The notes beneath the pieces were generated by a model. The model searched no databases and had not been told where the DNA came from. It saw only the letters and a list, made by a program, of their open reading frames with translations. From UBA9926 sp038131595 (GTDB lineage: Bacteria > Pseudomonadota > Gammaproteobacteria > Pseudomonadales > Azotimanducaceae): a stretch of DNA of 64,000 nt. Location: positions 1 through 64,000 of the forward strand of contig JAYPPR010000005.1 of assembly GCA_038131595.1 (NCBI GenBank), in the 5' to 3' direction. A program made the position numbers and the translations under genes. Positions 16,328-25,084 of the stretch are shown here, piece by piece (position 1 is the first letter of the stretch; the number at the start of each line of letters is the position of its first letter).

Positions 16328-17544
16328 AGCGAGCGATAATCCAGACCCATGACTGAGCGGACTTCCTCTAGCGTCGCGCGGGCTTGGGCGCGTGCTTTTT
16401 CACATCCCTCAGCAATGATCGAACGGACCAAATCCGGGTTCTGTTCAAATTGCAGCGCGCGCTCACGCATCGGCTGTTGCTCGGCCAAAATCGACTCAGC
16501 CAGCGGCGCTTTACAGTCAATGCAACCTATACCAGCAGAACGACAACCCTCTGTAACCCATTCACAGGTCGCTTCGTCCGAATAAATTTTGTGCAAGTCA
16601 AACACGGGGCATTTAGTCGGCTCACCCGGGTCTGTTCGTTTGACCCGCGCCGGGTCGGTGGTCATGGTTTTAATCTTTTGGGTCACCGAGTCTGGCTCCT
16701 CTCGGAGAGAGATGGTGTTGTTATAGGACTTCGACATCTTCTGACCATCGAGCCCTGGCATAACTGGATTCTCAGTGAGCAAAGCTTGCGATTCAGGAAG
16801 GATGATACGCCCACTGCCCTCTGCATAACCGAGCAGTCGGTCCCGATCACCCAGCGATAAATTACCGGAGTCAGAAACCAGCGACTGCGCCTCGGCGAGC
16901 GCCTCCTCGCTGCCCTGCTCCATGTATTGCTTTCTGAGTTCGCGATACAGGCCCGCGTGCTTGCGCCCCAGTTTTTTTACAGCTTGCTCGGCGGCATCCT
17001 CGAACCCTGCATCTCTGCCGAAAATATGGTTGAAGCGGCGAGCGATTTCTCGTGTCATCTCCACATGCGGGACTTGATCAGCCCCCACAGGCACCAGCCC
17101 CGCTCGGTAAATCAAAATATCGGAGCTTTGCAGTATTGGATAGCCAAGAAACCCGTAGGTCGCAAGGTCTCTGTCTTTGTTCCTGCTGACCTGGTCCTTA
17201 AAAGTTGGGACTCGCTCGACCCAACTAAGCGGAGTGATCATTGATAGGAGCAAATGCAACTCTGCGTGTTCCGGCACTCGACTTTGGATAAATAAGGTCG
17301 TCGAGCTCGGGTTCACTCCCGCCGCGAGCCAGTCGATCACCATCTGCCAAACACTTTCCTCAATCTCGGCCGTGTCCTCGTAATGGCTAGTCAGCGCATG
17401 CCAGTCGGCAACGAAAAAGAGACAGTCATACTCGTGCTGAAGCTGTACCCAGTTTTTCAGCACCCCGTGGTAGTGACCGAGGTGAAGCCGGCCTGTTGGT
17501 CGCATCCCTGATAGCACGCGCGATTCGGGTTTATCATTACTCAC
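16324..17544 (-). CDS. trpS: Tryptophanyl-tRNA synthetase
   Basis: Class I synthetase charging tRNA-Trp. The product of about 406 aa has the HIGH-type motif HLGHYHG and KMSKS (GQKMSKSYNN). It belongs to the longer TrpS type with a Cys-containing insertion (TEGCRSAGIGCIDCKAPL) near the C-terminus. The GTG at 17544 (VSNDKPESRVLSGMRPTG) is chosen because homology begins at SRVLSGMRPTG; the longer frame upstream contains no family-like sequence. No strong ribosome site is visible. Confidence 0.92.
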   Translation of the reverse strand: MSNDKPESRVLSGMRPTGRLHLGHYHGVLKNWVQLQHEYDCLFFVADWHALTSHYEDTAEIEESVWQMVIDWLAAGVNPSSTTLFIQSRVPEHAELHLLLSMITPLSWVERVPTFKDQVSRNKDRDLATYGFLGYPILQSSDILIYRAGLVPVGADQVPHVEMTREIARRFNHIFGRDAGFEDAAEQAVKKLGRKHAGLYRELRKQYMEQGSEEALAEAQSLVSDSGNLSLGDRDRLLGYAEGSGRIILPESQALLTENPVMPGLDGQKMSKSYNNTISLREEPDSVTQKIKTMTTDPARVKRTDPGEPTKCPVFDLHKIYSDEATCEWVTEGCRSAGIGCIDCKAPLAESILAEQQPMRERALQFEQNPDLVRSIIAEGCEKARAQARATLEEVRSVMGLDYRSL

Positions 17545-17867
17545 AATTTGGCACCGGCTTGATTGAGGTCTTTTGCAACCCTTTATTCGGGTTTTCGATT
17601 GATGGCTGAATGGCCCATTCGGCCCCACACCTAACTGGGAGATCTCCGCTCAACATCTCTTTCGCGGCATTCTCTGGCTCGACGATTTCAGTGACCAAAT
17701 TATAGCGTTTGAATCGCCTGTTTGTCTTGAAAACCGATTGATTGGGCTTAGGGTTGCTGCCGATCTATCCACCCTTTTGACAGCCACTGATCAATGAAAA
17801 AGAACTAACACCGGTTAACGATGGGTCGCTCAGCGCCATAGAGACTCAATCAGCCAGCTCTTACGGC
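17545..17867. other. Intergenic region upstream of trpS
   Basis: A 323-bp spacer between the yciO stop and the trpS start, both on the minus strand. It holds a plausible minus-strand promoter (17699-17728) and otherwise nothing I recognise. Confidence 0.5.
17699..17728 (-). promoter_or_regulatory. Candidate sigma-70 promoter for trpS
   Basis: On the minus strand a perfect -10 hexamer TATAAT (17699-17704) lies 18 nt from AAGACA, a 4/6 match to the -35 consensus. It would give a leader of about 150 nt before trpS. The -10 is convincing, the -35 only moderate. Confidence 0.4.
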
Positions 17868-18485
17868 TTAAAACGCAGAAAAATCCCCTGCGCCTTGCCT
17901 GATCACCTCAGGCAGTTCCCCGGTCAAATCGACGACTGTGGTTGGTTCAAGTAACCCGGCGCCACCGTCGACCACCAAGTCGACCTCGTGCTCTAGCAGT
18001 TGCCTTATCTCGTATGGGTCGAATTCAGGAGTTGATTGATCGGGCATGATCAGGGTGGTGCTAAGGAGCGGGCCTCCCAATTCCTCTAAAATCAACTGCG
18101 TGATTCGACAATCAGGTACGCGAAGCCCAATGGTCTTTCGCTTTGGTTGAACCAAGCGCTTTGGAACCTCTCTCGACGCCTCGAGGATAAACGTGAAGGG
18201 GCCTGGAATCGTTTTTTTCAATAATCGATAGTTTGGATTATTGACTTGAGCCAAGGTCCCCAGATCGCTTAGATCACGGCAGACTAACGTACATTGATGA
18301 TCATCTGGCAGGCGGCGAAGCCGCAGCATCCGAGCCAGCCCTTCTCGATTGTCTATTGCGCACCCAAGCGCGTAGGCCGCATCGGTTGGGTAGGCCATGA
18401 TGCCCCCTTGCCCCAAAATTTGAACAGCCTGCCGTGCTAGCCGTAATTGCGGATTCTCTGGATGCATTGCAAAAAATTGGCTCAT
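17868..18485 (-). CDS. yciO: YciO-type threonylcarbamoyl-AMP synthase-like protein
   Basis: Member of the Sua5/YciO/YrdC family, 205 aa. It has the KxR-like nucleotide/RNA-binding region (QPKRKTIGLRVPDCRITQLI) and the N-terminal GGIMAYPTDAAYALGC signature typical of YciO rather than of TsaC. The family makes threonylcarbamoyl-AMP for tRNA t6A; YciO itself is usually accessory to TsaC. A PHP-domain gene (trpH/rnm) that often neighbours yciO is absent here. Confidence 0.85.
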   Translation of the reverse strand: MSQFFAMHPENPQLRLARQAVQILGQGGIMAYPTDAAYALGCAIDNREGLARMLRLRRLPDDHQCTLVCRDLSDLGTLAQVNNPNYRLLKKTIPGPFTFILEASREVPKRLVQPKRKTIGLRVPDCRITQLILEELGGPLLSTTLIMPDQSTPEFDPYEIRQLLEHEVDLVVDGGAGLLEPTTVVDLTGELPEVIRQGAGDFSAF

Positions 18486-18696
18486 TCGTTCATCACTCTG
18501 ATAGGGCTTACGCTTGGTCCCTAGTGTAGCGCGACTCTGGTCTGGCGTACGCGGTTACGCCTATCTTTAGAAGCCAACGATCGAAGGGCAATTCGCGCTG
18601 TTCTGGCTTGCTTCGACTGGTCGACGCACGCACTCGGCTCGTATTCATGTAACGACAATCAGGTTTGCGCTATTCTTGGCAATCCATCAGGCGGTC

Positions 18697-19284
18697 ATGC
18701 ACATGCAACAATTTGCCGAACTCGGGCCAGCGTTACTTTTCTTTGGCACGTGGATCATTACCAAAGATATTTTCTTAAGCACCATGGTGCTGATAGGAGG
18801 CGTTAGCGTATTTGCTGCCTACGAATATGCGACCAAGCGAAAATTGCGCGGCACCACGCACCTGTATCTCTGGTCTGCTTGGGTTCTAGGAGGACTTACC
18901 CTCTTGTTCCGCGATGAAACCTTCATTCTTTGGAAGCCAACGATCGTCAACTGGATTTTTTGCGGCGTGCTCTTTGGTGCTCAGCGGTTCGCAAATACAT
19001 CGCTCTTTCAGCTCTTGCTTGGCAAACAACTCTCACTCCCCCGAGAGGTTTGGTTCAAGTTGGGTTATGGCTGGAGCTTGGGTTTTTTCATCGCTGGCGC
19101 CCTGAATCTGATCGTCGCTTACAATTTCAGCCTCGACTTTTGGATGGCCTATAAGCTCGTTGGCGGTTTTGGGCTCACACTCACGTACACGGTGATTATG
19201 ATGGTGTATCTGCACAAGCTCGGGTTGCTCGGCCAGTTGGAGCCAGGCGAGCAAAGTGAGCTCTCATCGAAGCCGAAGGAATAA
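18697..19284 (+). CDS. yciB: YciB inner-membrane spanning protein (intracellular septation protein A family)
   Basis: Polytopic inner-membrane protein linked to cell-envelope and septum integrity. The product of about 195 aa shows roughly five hydrophobic segments and the family pattern GGLTLLFRDETFILWKPTIVNW and LLGKQLSLPREVWFKLGYGWSLGFF, closely parallel to E. coli YciB. ATG at 18697 is preceded by AGGCGG; a second ATG two codons later is equally placed, and an upstream TTG is less likely. It heads a plus-strand run with yciI. Confidence 0.88.
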   Translation: MHMQQFAELGPALLFFGTWIITKDIFLSTMVLIGGVSVFAAYEYATKRKLRGTTHLYLWSAWVLGGLTLLFRDETFILWKPTIVNWIFCGVLFGAQRFANTSLFQLLLGKQLSLPREVWFKLGYGWSLGFFIAGALNLIVAYNFSLDFWMAYKLVGGFGLTLTYTVIMMVYLHKLGLLGQLEPGEQSELSSKPKE

Positions 19285-19288
19285 TCAA

Positions 19289-19588
19289 ATGCTATTTGCC
19301 ATATTCGGTCACGATCGCAATGGGGCGCTTGCGCGACGCCTTGAAGTTCGCCCACAGCACCTGGCGCGAATCGACCAACTCGTGGAAGAAAACCGCATTC
19401 TAATTGCGGGCCCCCTACCCAAGGCCACGGATGAATCCTCTACTGAAGAAGGTTTCCACGGCAGCTTGATCATTGGTGAGTTCGACTCGATAGAAGAAGC
19501 AAGGCGGTGGGCAGAGGGTGATCCCTATTTCACCGAGGGTGTCTTCGAGAAAGTCGACGTGTTTCCATTTAGACAAGTGAGACCCTAG
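19289..19588 (+). CDS. yciI: YciI family protein
   Basis: Small (99 aa) YciI/YCII-domain protein of the dimeric alpha-beta barrel fold; the biochemical role in the cell is not established. It shows the conserved MLFAIFGHDRNG start, RPQHLARIDQL with the family histidine, and AGPLPKA and GDPYFTEGVFEKVDVFPFRQV. ATG at 19289 has AAGGA 8 nt upstream. It starts 4 bp after yciB, as in many gammaproteobacteria. Confidence 0.9.
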   Translation: MLFAIFGHDRNGALARRLEVRPQHLARIDQLVEENRILIAGPLPKATDESSTEEGFHGSLIIGEFDSIEEARRWAEGDPYFTEGVFEKVDVFPFRQVRP

Positions 19589-19609
19589 GCGTAAGCGACA
19601 CGGCTCATC

Positions 19610-20326
19610 ATGGACAGATATCTATTCCTCCAGCGAAGCGTCACCATCAACTCGCTTGCCTTGGCACTAATGGGGCTTCTTCTTGGCCCATCAATTTCTG
19701 CGGATGAGGTGTACATCCACGACAAGTTGTACGTCCCTCTTCGATCGGCACCGAGCGCTGACGCACCGGCTGCAACCAGCAGCCTCGCAAGCGGGACCAA
19801 GCTCGACCTGATCGGAAAGGAGGCTGAATCACCCTTTGTCAGGGTGGTTTACACCGACAGCGAAGGGAAGTCGGTCGAGGGGTTCATTCATCAGCAATAC
19901 CTGTCCGAAGAGCGAGTCGCCGCGGATCAACTCAGCGATGTCGTCAGTGAAAAGGCGGCGATCGCAGCAGAGGTTCAGCAATTGCGAGAAGATTTCGCCA
20001 CCCTTGACGCAGCCTATGCCGAATTGGTCCTTCGCCATGAGCAAGGCCTAGAGAGGCTGTCGGCTTCCGAGGAGGAAGCGGAGCGGCTGACGGTTTTATC
20101 CCAAAGCGCTGCCCAACTCGAGTCAGAGCGCGTTAGGCTCGCCCAACAAAATGCGCTCTTAATAGAAGAAATCGATGCATTACGGCACACCGAGAGCGCT
20201 CACCAAGCAGATATCGAGCAACGTTGGTATCTCATTGGTGGCGGATCAACCGTCGTTATGGTGGTGATCGGATTTCTACTCGGTCGCCGTATTTACCACC
20301 GTCGTTATGCTGGAGGGTGGTCGTGA
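19610..20326 (+). CDS. TIGR04211-type SH3 domain membrane protein
   Basis: Bacterial SH3-domain protein of the YgiM/TIGR04211 kind, 238 aa. Order: signal-like hydrophobic segment (about 13-30), SH3b domain (about 33-98, DKLYVPLRSAPSADAPAATSSLASGTKL), a coiled coil (about 105-200, heptad-rich with many Glu, Gln and Leu), and a C-terminal transmembrane helix (YLIGGGSTVVMVVIGFLLGRRI). It is probably exported with the SH3 domain in the periplasm. Function is unknown. Its stop overlaps the pdxJ start. Confidence 0.82.
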   Translation: MDRYLFLQRSVTINSLALALMGLLLGPSISADEVYIHDKLYVPLRSAPSADAPAATSSLASGTKLDLIGKEAESPFVRVVYTDSEGKSVEGFIHQQYLSEERVAADQLSDVVSEKAAIAAEVQQLREDFATLDAAYAELVLRHEQGLERLSASEEEAERLTVLSQSAAQLESERVRLAQQNALLIEEIDALRHTESAHQADIEQRWYLIGGGSTVVMVVIGFLLGRRIYHRRYAGGWS

Positions 20327-21087
20327 AGACAGCACTCAGTGTCAATCTCAACAAGATAGCGCTGATTCGAAACGCGCGAGACACTATTATTCCTGACATT
20401 GTTGAGGCAGCTAAAACCTGCATCGACGCAGGCTGCCATGGCATCACTGTGCACCCTAGACCGGATCAACGGCATATCCGTGTGGACGATGTTTATCGAT
20501 TGGCAGAGTTTCTAAAAGATTACCCTGCCATTGAATTTAACATTGAGGGCAACCCCGAGGCAGGTGCAGAGGCCAACGGTTACCCAGGATTTCTTGAACT
20601 GGTTGAGTCGGTGCGACCGCACCAGTGCACGCTTGTACCGGACGACCCGTTTCAGCTGACCAGCGATCATGGCTGGGACATCATCGGCAACGGAACCGCG
20701 CTGACAGCGTTCACTGAACGCCTCCACAACATCGATGCCAGAGTGAGCGTCTTCCTCGACGCCGACCCCTTACAATTAGAACAAGCACCAGAAACGGGCA
20801 TTGATCGCATTGAATTGTACACGGGCCCCTACGCCGAGGCGGCCAGTCGTGGGGAAACCGAGTCCGCGCTTCAGCCCTTTACTGCCACAGCGGAAGCAGC
20901 ACTGGCGTTGGGTATTGGCGTCAACGCTGGTCACGATTTGAACCTCGACAATCTTACTCCGTTTATCAATGGGGTCCCCAATGTGTTGGAAGTGTCCATC
21001 GGTCACGCGCTAGTCACCGATGCGTTGTGGTTAGGACTTGAGGAAACGGTTCGGCGTTATCTAACTTGCCTCGATCAGGGCAACTAA
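20323..21087 (+). CDS. pdxJ: Pyridoxine 5'-phosphate synthase
   Basis: Condenses 1-deoxyxylulose 5-phosphate with 3-amino-2-oxopropyl phosphate to give pyridoxine 5'-phosphate. The 254-aa TIM barrel shows VNLNKIALIRNAR, GITVHPRPDQRHI, EFNIEGNP and VNAGHDLNLDN, which carry the active-site Lys/His/Glu and phosphate-binding residues. The start is GTG at 20323, overlapping the previous stop, with GGAGG 6 nt before it. It is outside the usual rnc-era-recO-pdxJ context. Confidence 0.94.
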   Translation: MKTALSVNLNKIALIRNARDTIIPDIVEAAKTCIDAGCHGITVHPRPDQRHIRVDDVYRLAEFLKDYPAIEFNIEGNPEAGAEANGYPGFLELVESVRPHQCTLVPDDPFQLTSDHGWDIIGNGTALTAFTERLHNIDARVSVFLDADPLQLEQAPETGIDRIELYTGPYAEAASRGETESALQPFTATAEAALALGIGVNAGHDLNLDNLTPFINGVPNVLEVSIGHALVTDALWLGLEETVRRYLTCLDQGN

Positions 21088-21174
21088 ACCCCAACAAATC
21101 CTCTGACTCTTTTATCGTCTGACATTAGGCAGTATGATCTCAGCCCTATTTTTTTAACGATATCCAGGCGGACC

Positions 21175-21624
21175 ATGGCCATCAAACTCATTCTCGCAGC
21201 AATTCTTTCTCTTGTTCTTTATGTTGCACTGTCCTTTTTTGAAGGCACGGGACTTAGCTTTCCAAGCTCTGCAAATGACGCAGGGAAACTCGCGATCCTG
21301 TTCCTGGGTGTGCTCGTTGCCACACTTCTCGGAGGACAATCCTCAGTCGATTTCGATGATGATACGGATGAAGATGAGGAGGACTTTGATGCATCGGACG
21401 AGGACGACTTCGACGATGAGGATTACGAAAACGGCACGGTTAAGTGGTTCAATACCAAGAAGGGGTACGGCTTTATCACCCGAGAAAACGGTGAAGATCT
21501 TTTCGTTCACTTCCGCAATATCAAGGGCCAAGGCCGAAGAAGCTTGAACGATGGCGAGCCAGTCACCTTTGTCGTCATCGAGGGAGACAAAGGCCTACAG
21601 GCCGATCAAGTCAGCGCCCAGTAA
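21175..21624 (+). CDS. Membrane-anchored cold-shock domain protein
   Basis: A 149-aa protein with two hydrophobic segments (about residues 3-21 and 38-53), then a highly acidic linker of about 30 residues (DFDDDTDEDEEDFDASDEDD), then a complete cold-shock domain (about 86-149). The domain has both RNP motifs, KWFNTKKGYGFI and DLFVHF. It is likely an inner-membrane protein displaying a nucleic-acid-binding domain in the cytoplasm. Such fusions occur in other gammaproteobacteria, but their role is unknown to me. Confidence 0.85.
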   Translation: MAIKLILAAILSLVLYVALSFFEGTGLSFPSSANDAGKLAILFLGVLVATLLGGQSSVDFDDDTDEDEEDFDASDEDDFDDEDYENGTVKWFNTKKGYGFITRENGEDLFVHFRNIKGQGRRSLNDGEPVTFVVIEGDKGLQADQVSAQ

Positions 21625-21637
21625 GCGCCTCCATCCT

Positions 21638-22063
21638 ATGGCGGATGTGTTTATCTTAGGCCCGCGGTCCGAGCTCGAGGCGCTATCCATCGAAGATGCA
21701 CCTGAAGATACCGGATACTGCCTATCCGCTGGCCCAATTGATAGAGAATCAAGAGCTGTGCTCTACGCGCAGTTGTCAGGCGGTTTCATTGATGACGCGT
21801 TGGCTCATGAGCAATATGACCATTCCATCGATGACCAAGGGCCACACCTCTTTGCACTTTCGGCAGAAATGATCACCAGTATGGCTGCTATCGATGACGA
21901 TCGAAACGAGATTGTCGTAGGTGATTGGCTAGCCTCCGAACCGATGGCTCGTCACGACCTCGAGCTGGTCGATGTCTGCCAATTTTTGTTTGACCTTAGC
22001 CATTTCTGCCAACTCGCCATCCAAACACCAGAGCTCGGTGTGTTCATCCTGAGTGAGGGATAA
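21638..22063 (+). CDS. Hypothetical acidic protein
   Basis: A 141-aa protein, soluble and acidic, without signal peptide or motif I recognise. The start at 21638 (MADVFILGPRSELEA) lies 13 bp after the cold-shock gene and its stop is 3 bp before yciH, so it is very probably translated as part of this operon. Codon use looks like that of its neighbours. I cannot assign a function. Confidence 0.65.
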   Translation: MADVFILGPRSELEALSIEDAPEDTGYCLSAGPIDRESRAVLYAQLSGGFIDDALAHEQYDHSIDDQGPHLFALSAEMITSMAAIDDDRNEIVVGDWLASEPMARHDLELVDVCQFLFDLSHFCQLAIQTPELGVFILSEG

Positions 22064-22066
22064 CCC

Positions 22067-22405
22067 TTGGCCGTTTACTCAACTGAATTTGGAAGACTGT
22101 GCCCCCGTTGTGAAAAGGCCATCGATTCCTGTCAATGCAGCGATGCCAACCGTTCATCTGGGGTCCAGGGTCCGGTCTACATCAGAAGAGAATCCAAGGG
22201 TCGCGGCGGGAAACCCGTCACGCTCGTTAGTGGTTTGGCGCTTGAAACGGCGGCGCTATCAACCCTTGCCAAAAAACTGAGAAAACGGATCGGTGTCGGC
22301 GGCAGTGTGGTCGACGGTGAAATCCTTTTACAGGGCGATCATCGAACGGCTGTCCAAACGTATCTTTCCAGCGCAGGTTTTGAGGTGAAGATCAGTGGCG
22401 GCTAG
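22067..22405 (+). CDS. yciH: YciH, SUI1/eIF1-like translation factor
   Basis: SUI1-domain protein related to eIF1; E. coli YciH influences initiation fidelity. The 112-aa product has VYSTEFGRLCPRC at its N-terminus with a CPRC...CQC cluster that could bind zinc (absent in E. coli YciH), then the SUI1 core (GRGGKPVTLVSGLAL to FEVKISGG). The start is TTG at 22067 with GAGG 8 nt upstream. It overlaps sseA by 11 nt. Confidence 0.88.
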   Translation: MAVYSTEFGRLCPRCEKAIDSCQCSDANRSSGVQGPVYIRRESKGRGGKPVTLVSGLALETAALSTLAKKLRKRIGVGGSVVDGEILLQGDHRTAVQTYLSSAGFEVKISGG

Positions 22406-23309
22406 GCACACGATTCTTATCACAGCCTCTGAGCTCGCAGATGAATTAAAAGGCGAGGCACCTCCAGTGCTCCTCGACTGTCGATTTAACCTGCTTGATC
22501 CAGAAGAAGGACGAGCGCAATACCGTGAGGGTCACATTCCTTCCGCATTGTATCTGCACCTGAATGACGACCTTTCCGCCCCTGTCGAGCCTGGACGAAC
22601 AGGCCGTCACCCACTCCCTGACTTATCGGCTTTGGGCCAGCTGCTCGCGCGATTAGGCATCAATAGGGATACGCCCGTCGTTATCTACGACCAACATCAA
22701 GCGGGCTTCGCTGGGCGCTGTTGGTGGCTACTGCGCCATTTAGGCGTCCGTCGCTCTCGCCTCCTGGATGGTGGATTTGCAGCATGGCAAGCCGCAGGTG
22801 GACAGACAGAACAGACCGAGCATGTTCCAATCGCCATCGACTGGGGCCCTGGGAAAGTTCATACACGCACCGCCGACGCCAAGGCAGTTGAGCGGTATTC
22901 GCAACTGCTAGCACCCAGTGCATGGGATCATGCTTCGAGCGAAGGAGAGTCGGACGTTAACCTCTTGGACGCGCGAGATCACGAGCGTTATTTGGGGCGA
23001 ATTGAACCCATCGATCCCGTGGCGGGTCATATCCCAGGCGCCTTGTGCAGACCCTTTACAGCGAACCTCGATGACGAGGGGTGTTTCCTCCCAGTAGATA
23101 CGCTGCAGCAGGATTTCTTAGCGCTTGGGCTTGATGAGACACAGCCAGTCGTTTGTTATTGTGGCTCTGGCGTCACAGCAACCATTAATTTAGTTGCTCT
23201 CATCCTAGCCGGGTTCGAAACGCCAATCTTGTACCCTGGTTCGTTTAGCGAGTGGATTACCGACGCGTCAAGACCCATTGGCGGCGAGCATGACGCACTA
23301 TCAAACTGA
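22395..23309 (+). CDS. sseA: Thiosulfate / 3-mercaptopyruvate sulfurtransferase
   Basis: Two-domain rhodanese, 304 aa. The N-terminal inactive domain (about 8-135) holds LLDCRFNLLDPEEGRAQYREGHIPSALYLHL. The C-terminal domain (about 165-295) has the active cysteine in VVCYCGSGVTA. The loop CGSGVTA is the form seen in the 3-mercaptopyruvate type (SseA). GTG start at 22395 lies inside the yciH end with GAGGTGAAGA upstream. It overlaps mnmC by 20 nt. Confidence 0.87.
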   Translation: MAARHTILITASELADELKGEAPPVLLDCRFNLLDPEEGRAQYREGHIPSALYLHLNDDLSAPVEPGRTGRHPLPDLSALGQLLARLGINRDTPVVIYDQHQAGFAGRCWWLLRHLGVRRSRLLDGGFAAWQAAGGQTEQTEHVPIAIDWGPGKVHTRTADAKAVERYSQLLAPSAWDHASSEGESDVNLLDARDHERYLGRIEPIDPVAGHIPGALCRPFTANLDDEGCFLPVDTLQQDFLALGLDETQPVVCYCGSGVTATINLVALILAGFETPILYPGSFSEWITDASRPIGGEHDALSN

Positions 23310-25080
23310 ACCTGCTGATATCAGATGGACCGAAGGGCGTCCGGCGAGTCCGCGTTTCGAGGATCACTATTGGGCCATCGGCGATCCCTCTGAGGAAAAA
23401 GCGTTTGTCTTCCCCGGGCAGCACGATTTAGCAGCGAGATGGCAAACCAAACAACACTTCACGATAGTCGAGCTAGGGTTTGGGTTTGGCCACAACTTTC
23501 TCGCCACGGCTGAGGCGTTCCTTAAAGCCAAACCAAGCGGCATTCTCCACTACTTTGCTGTCGAACAATTCCCCATTTCGCGCGAGACGCTTGATCAATA
23601 TTGGCGATCGCGAGGCCACCCGCTCTATGAGCGGATGATTGAGACTTACCCTGATCTCATTGCGAATTGGTTCACCGTCTGGTTCCATCCCTCGATCCGG
23701 TTGATTTATGTCTTTAAGGATGCCAACCAAGCCCTTCCTGAAATGGAGTCGGCCGTGGACGCCTGGTATCTCGACGGTTTTAAGCCCGCAACCAATCAAG
23801 CCGTATTCAACCCTTTCGTCTATCAGCAGATCGCAAGACTCAGCAAACCCGGAGCAACCGTCAGCTCCTTTTCCGTGGCCGCCAGCCTACGCCAAGGCCT
23901 TAGCGCTTCTGGCTTCACAGTCACTAAACGCGCGGGTTTTGGCAACAAGCGCGAGCTACTGTTTGCGGCCAACAGTGGGACATGGAAACCCACCAATTGC
24001 GAACATCTAGAGGATGAGCCGCTGGTCATAGGGTCGGGCCTAGCGGGACTAGGGGTGAGTGAGGCACTCGATCGGTACGGCATCCGTCATCAATTAATTG
24101 CGTCGACCTCTCACACCGGAGCATCCTGTCAGCCCGCGTACAACATCTACCCACAGTTATCACTGGTTCCCGACGCGAGAGCCAACTTCTCGCTTGCCGC
24201 CCACTACTTCGTGCGCCAACACGCGGCTAATTTTGACGAGCAGCCGCTCTGCTGGCGAAGCCTTGATCAAACGCGGCAAGACCGAATGAACCGACTGTCT
24301 GAATTGCTGCCTGACTCACTCATGAGAGTCGATGGAGACGCAGTACTATTCCCAACGGCGGGTACGCTGAGGCCACCAGATCCTGAGATCACGCCTCGTC
24401 ACGTCACACGCATCACCGAGCGAGCTCAGGGTTGGGAAGTGTTGTTCGATAGCGGCGAGGGGATCGAGGCTAAAACCATTATCCTAGCAACCGGCGCAGC
24501 TACCCCAAGCTTTCTGCCGTGGTCTATGAAAACAATCCGCGGGCAGTCCATGACCATTCGATGCGATGAAGAACTTCCCGACCTCTATTCAGGCGATTTC
24601 GGGCTGAGCCGCTTGAGTCCCAACGAGTATTTGCTAGGCAGCACTTACGCGCTCGACGATGAGGGTATTGATGTAAGGGAGAGTGACGTGCAGACCCTAA
24701 CGCAACGCCTACTCAGCCACTTCTCGACCGCAGAGGTTACACCCATTGCTCACCACACTGGCTTGCGCGTCGCTTTTCCTGATCGGATGCCGGGTTTCGG
24801 AGAGAGCTTGACGCATCAACGAGTGCTTCAAGAGGATCCCCGACTGGAACGCTCCCTTGAAGGAGGGCTTCGTGTTCAGTCAGCGATCAGTGAAGGCGAG
24901 CGGGAAGGCACCTCGGAGGTGCGCTTTTTCGCAGCCACAGGGTTTGGCTCCCACGGCGGCACACACGCGAGCCTCGCTGGCGAATCAATTGCGGAGATGA
25001 TCGCTGGCGCTCCTCGAGCGCTGCCGCGAAGCATGCGGGACAAATTTCGACCCGACCGCTTTGATCCGAGCCGAGGCTGA
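23290..25080 (+). CDS. mnmC: Bifunctional tRNA modification enzyme MnmC
   Basis: Performs the last two steps of mnm5s2U34 synthesis in tRNA. The product of about 596 aa has an N-terminal SAM methyltransferase domain (about 1-230, ELGFGFGHNFLATAEAF; AWYLDGFKPATNQAVFNP) and a C-terminal FAD-dependent oxidoreductase domain (VIGSGLAGLGVSEAL, and a closing FFAATGFGSHGGTHASLAGE). ATG at 23290 (MTHYQTEPADIRW) matches the family N-terminus. It ends 4 bp from the 3' end of serA on the other strand. Confidence 0.93.
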   Translation: MTHYQTEPADIRWTEGRPASPRFEDHYWAIGDPSEEKAFVFPGQHDLAARWQTKQHFTIVELGFGFGHNFLATAEAFLKAKPSGILHYFAVEQFPISRETLDQYWRSRGHPLYERMIETYPDLIANWFTVWFHPSIRLIYVFKDANQALPEMESAVDAWYLDGFKPATNQAVFNPFVYQQIARLSKPGATVSSFSVAASLRQGLSASGFTVTKRAGFGNKRELLFAANSGTWKPTNCEHLEDEPLVIGSGLAGLGVSEALDRYGIRHQLIASTSHTGASCQPAYNIYPQLSLVPDARANFSLAAHYFVRQHAANFDEQPLCWRSLDQTRQDRMNRLSELLPDSLMRVDGDAVLFPTAGTLRPPDPEITPRHVTRITERAQGWEVLFDSGEGIEAKTIILATGAATPSFLPWSMKTIRGQSMTIRCDEELPDLYSGDFGLSRLSPNEYLLGSTYALDDEGIDVRESDVQTLTQRLLSHFSTAEVTPIAHHTGLRVAFPDRMPGFGESLTHQRVLQEDPRLERSLEGGLRVQSAISEGEREGTSEVRFFAATGFGSHGGTHASLAGESIAEMIAGAPRALPRSMRDKFRPDRFDPSRG

Positions 25081-25084
25081 AGGG

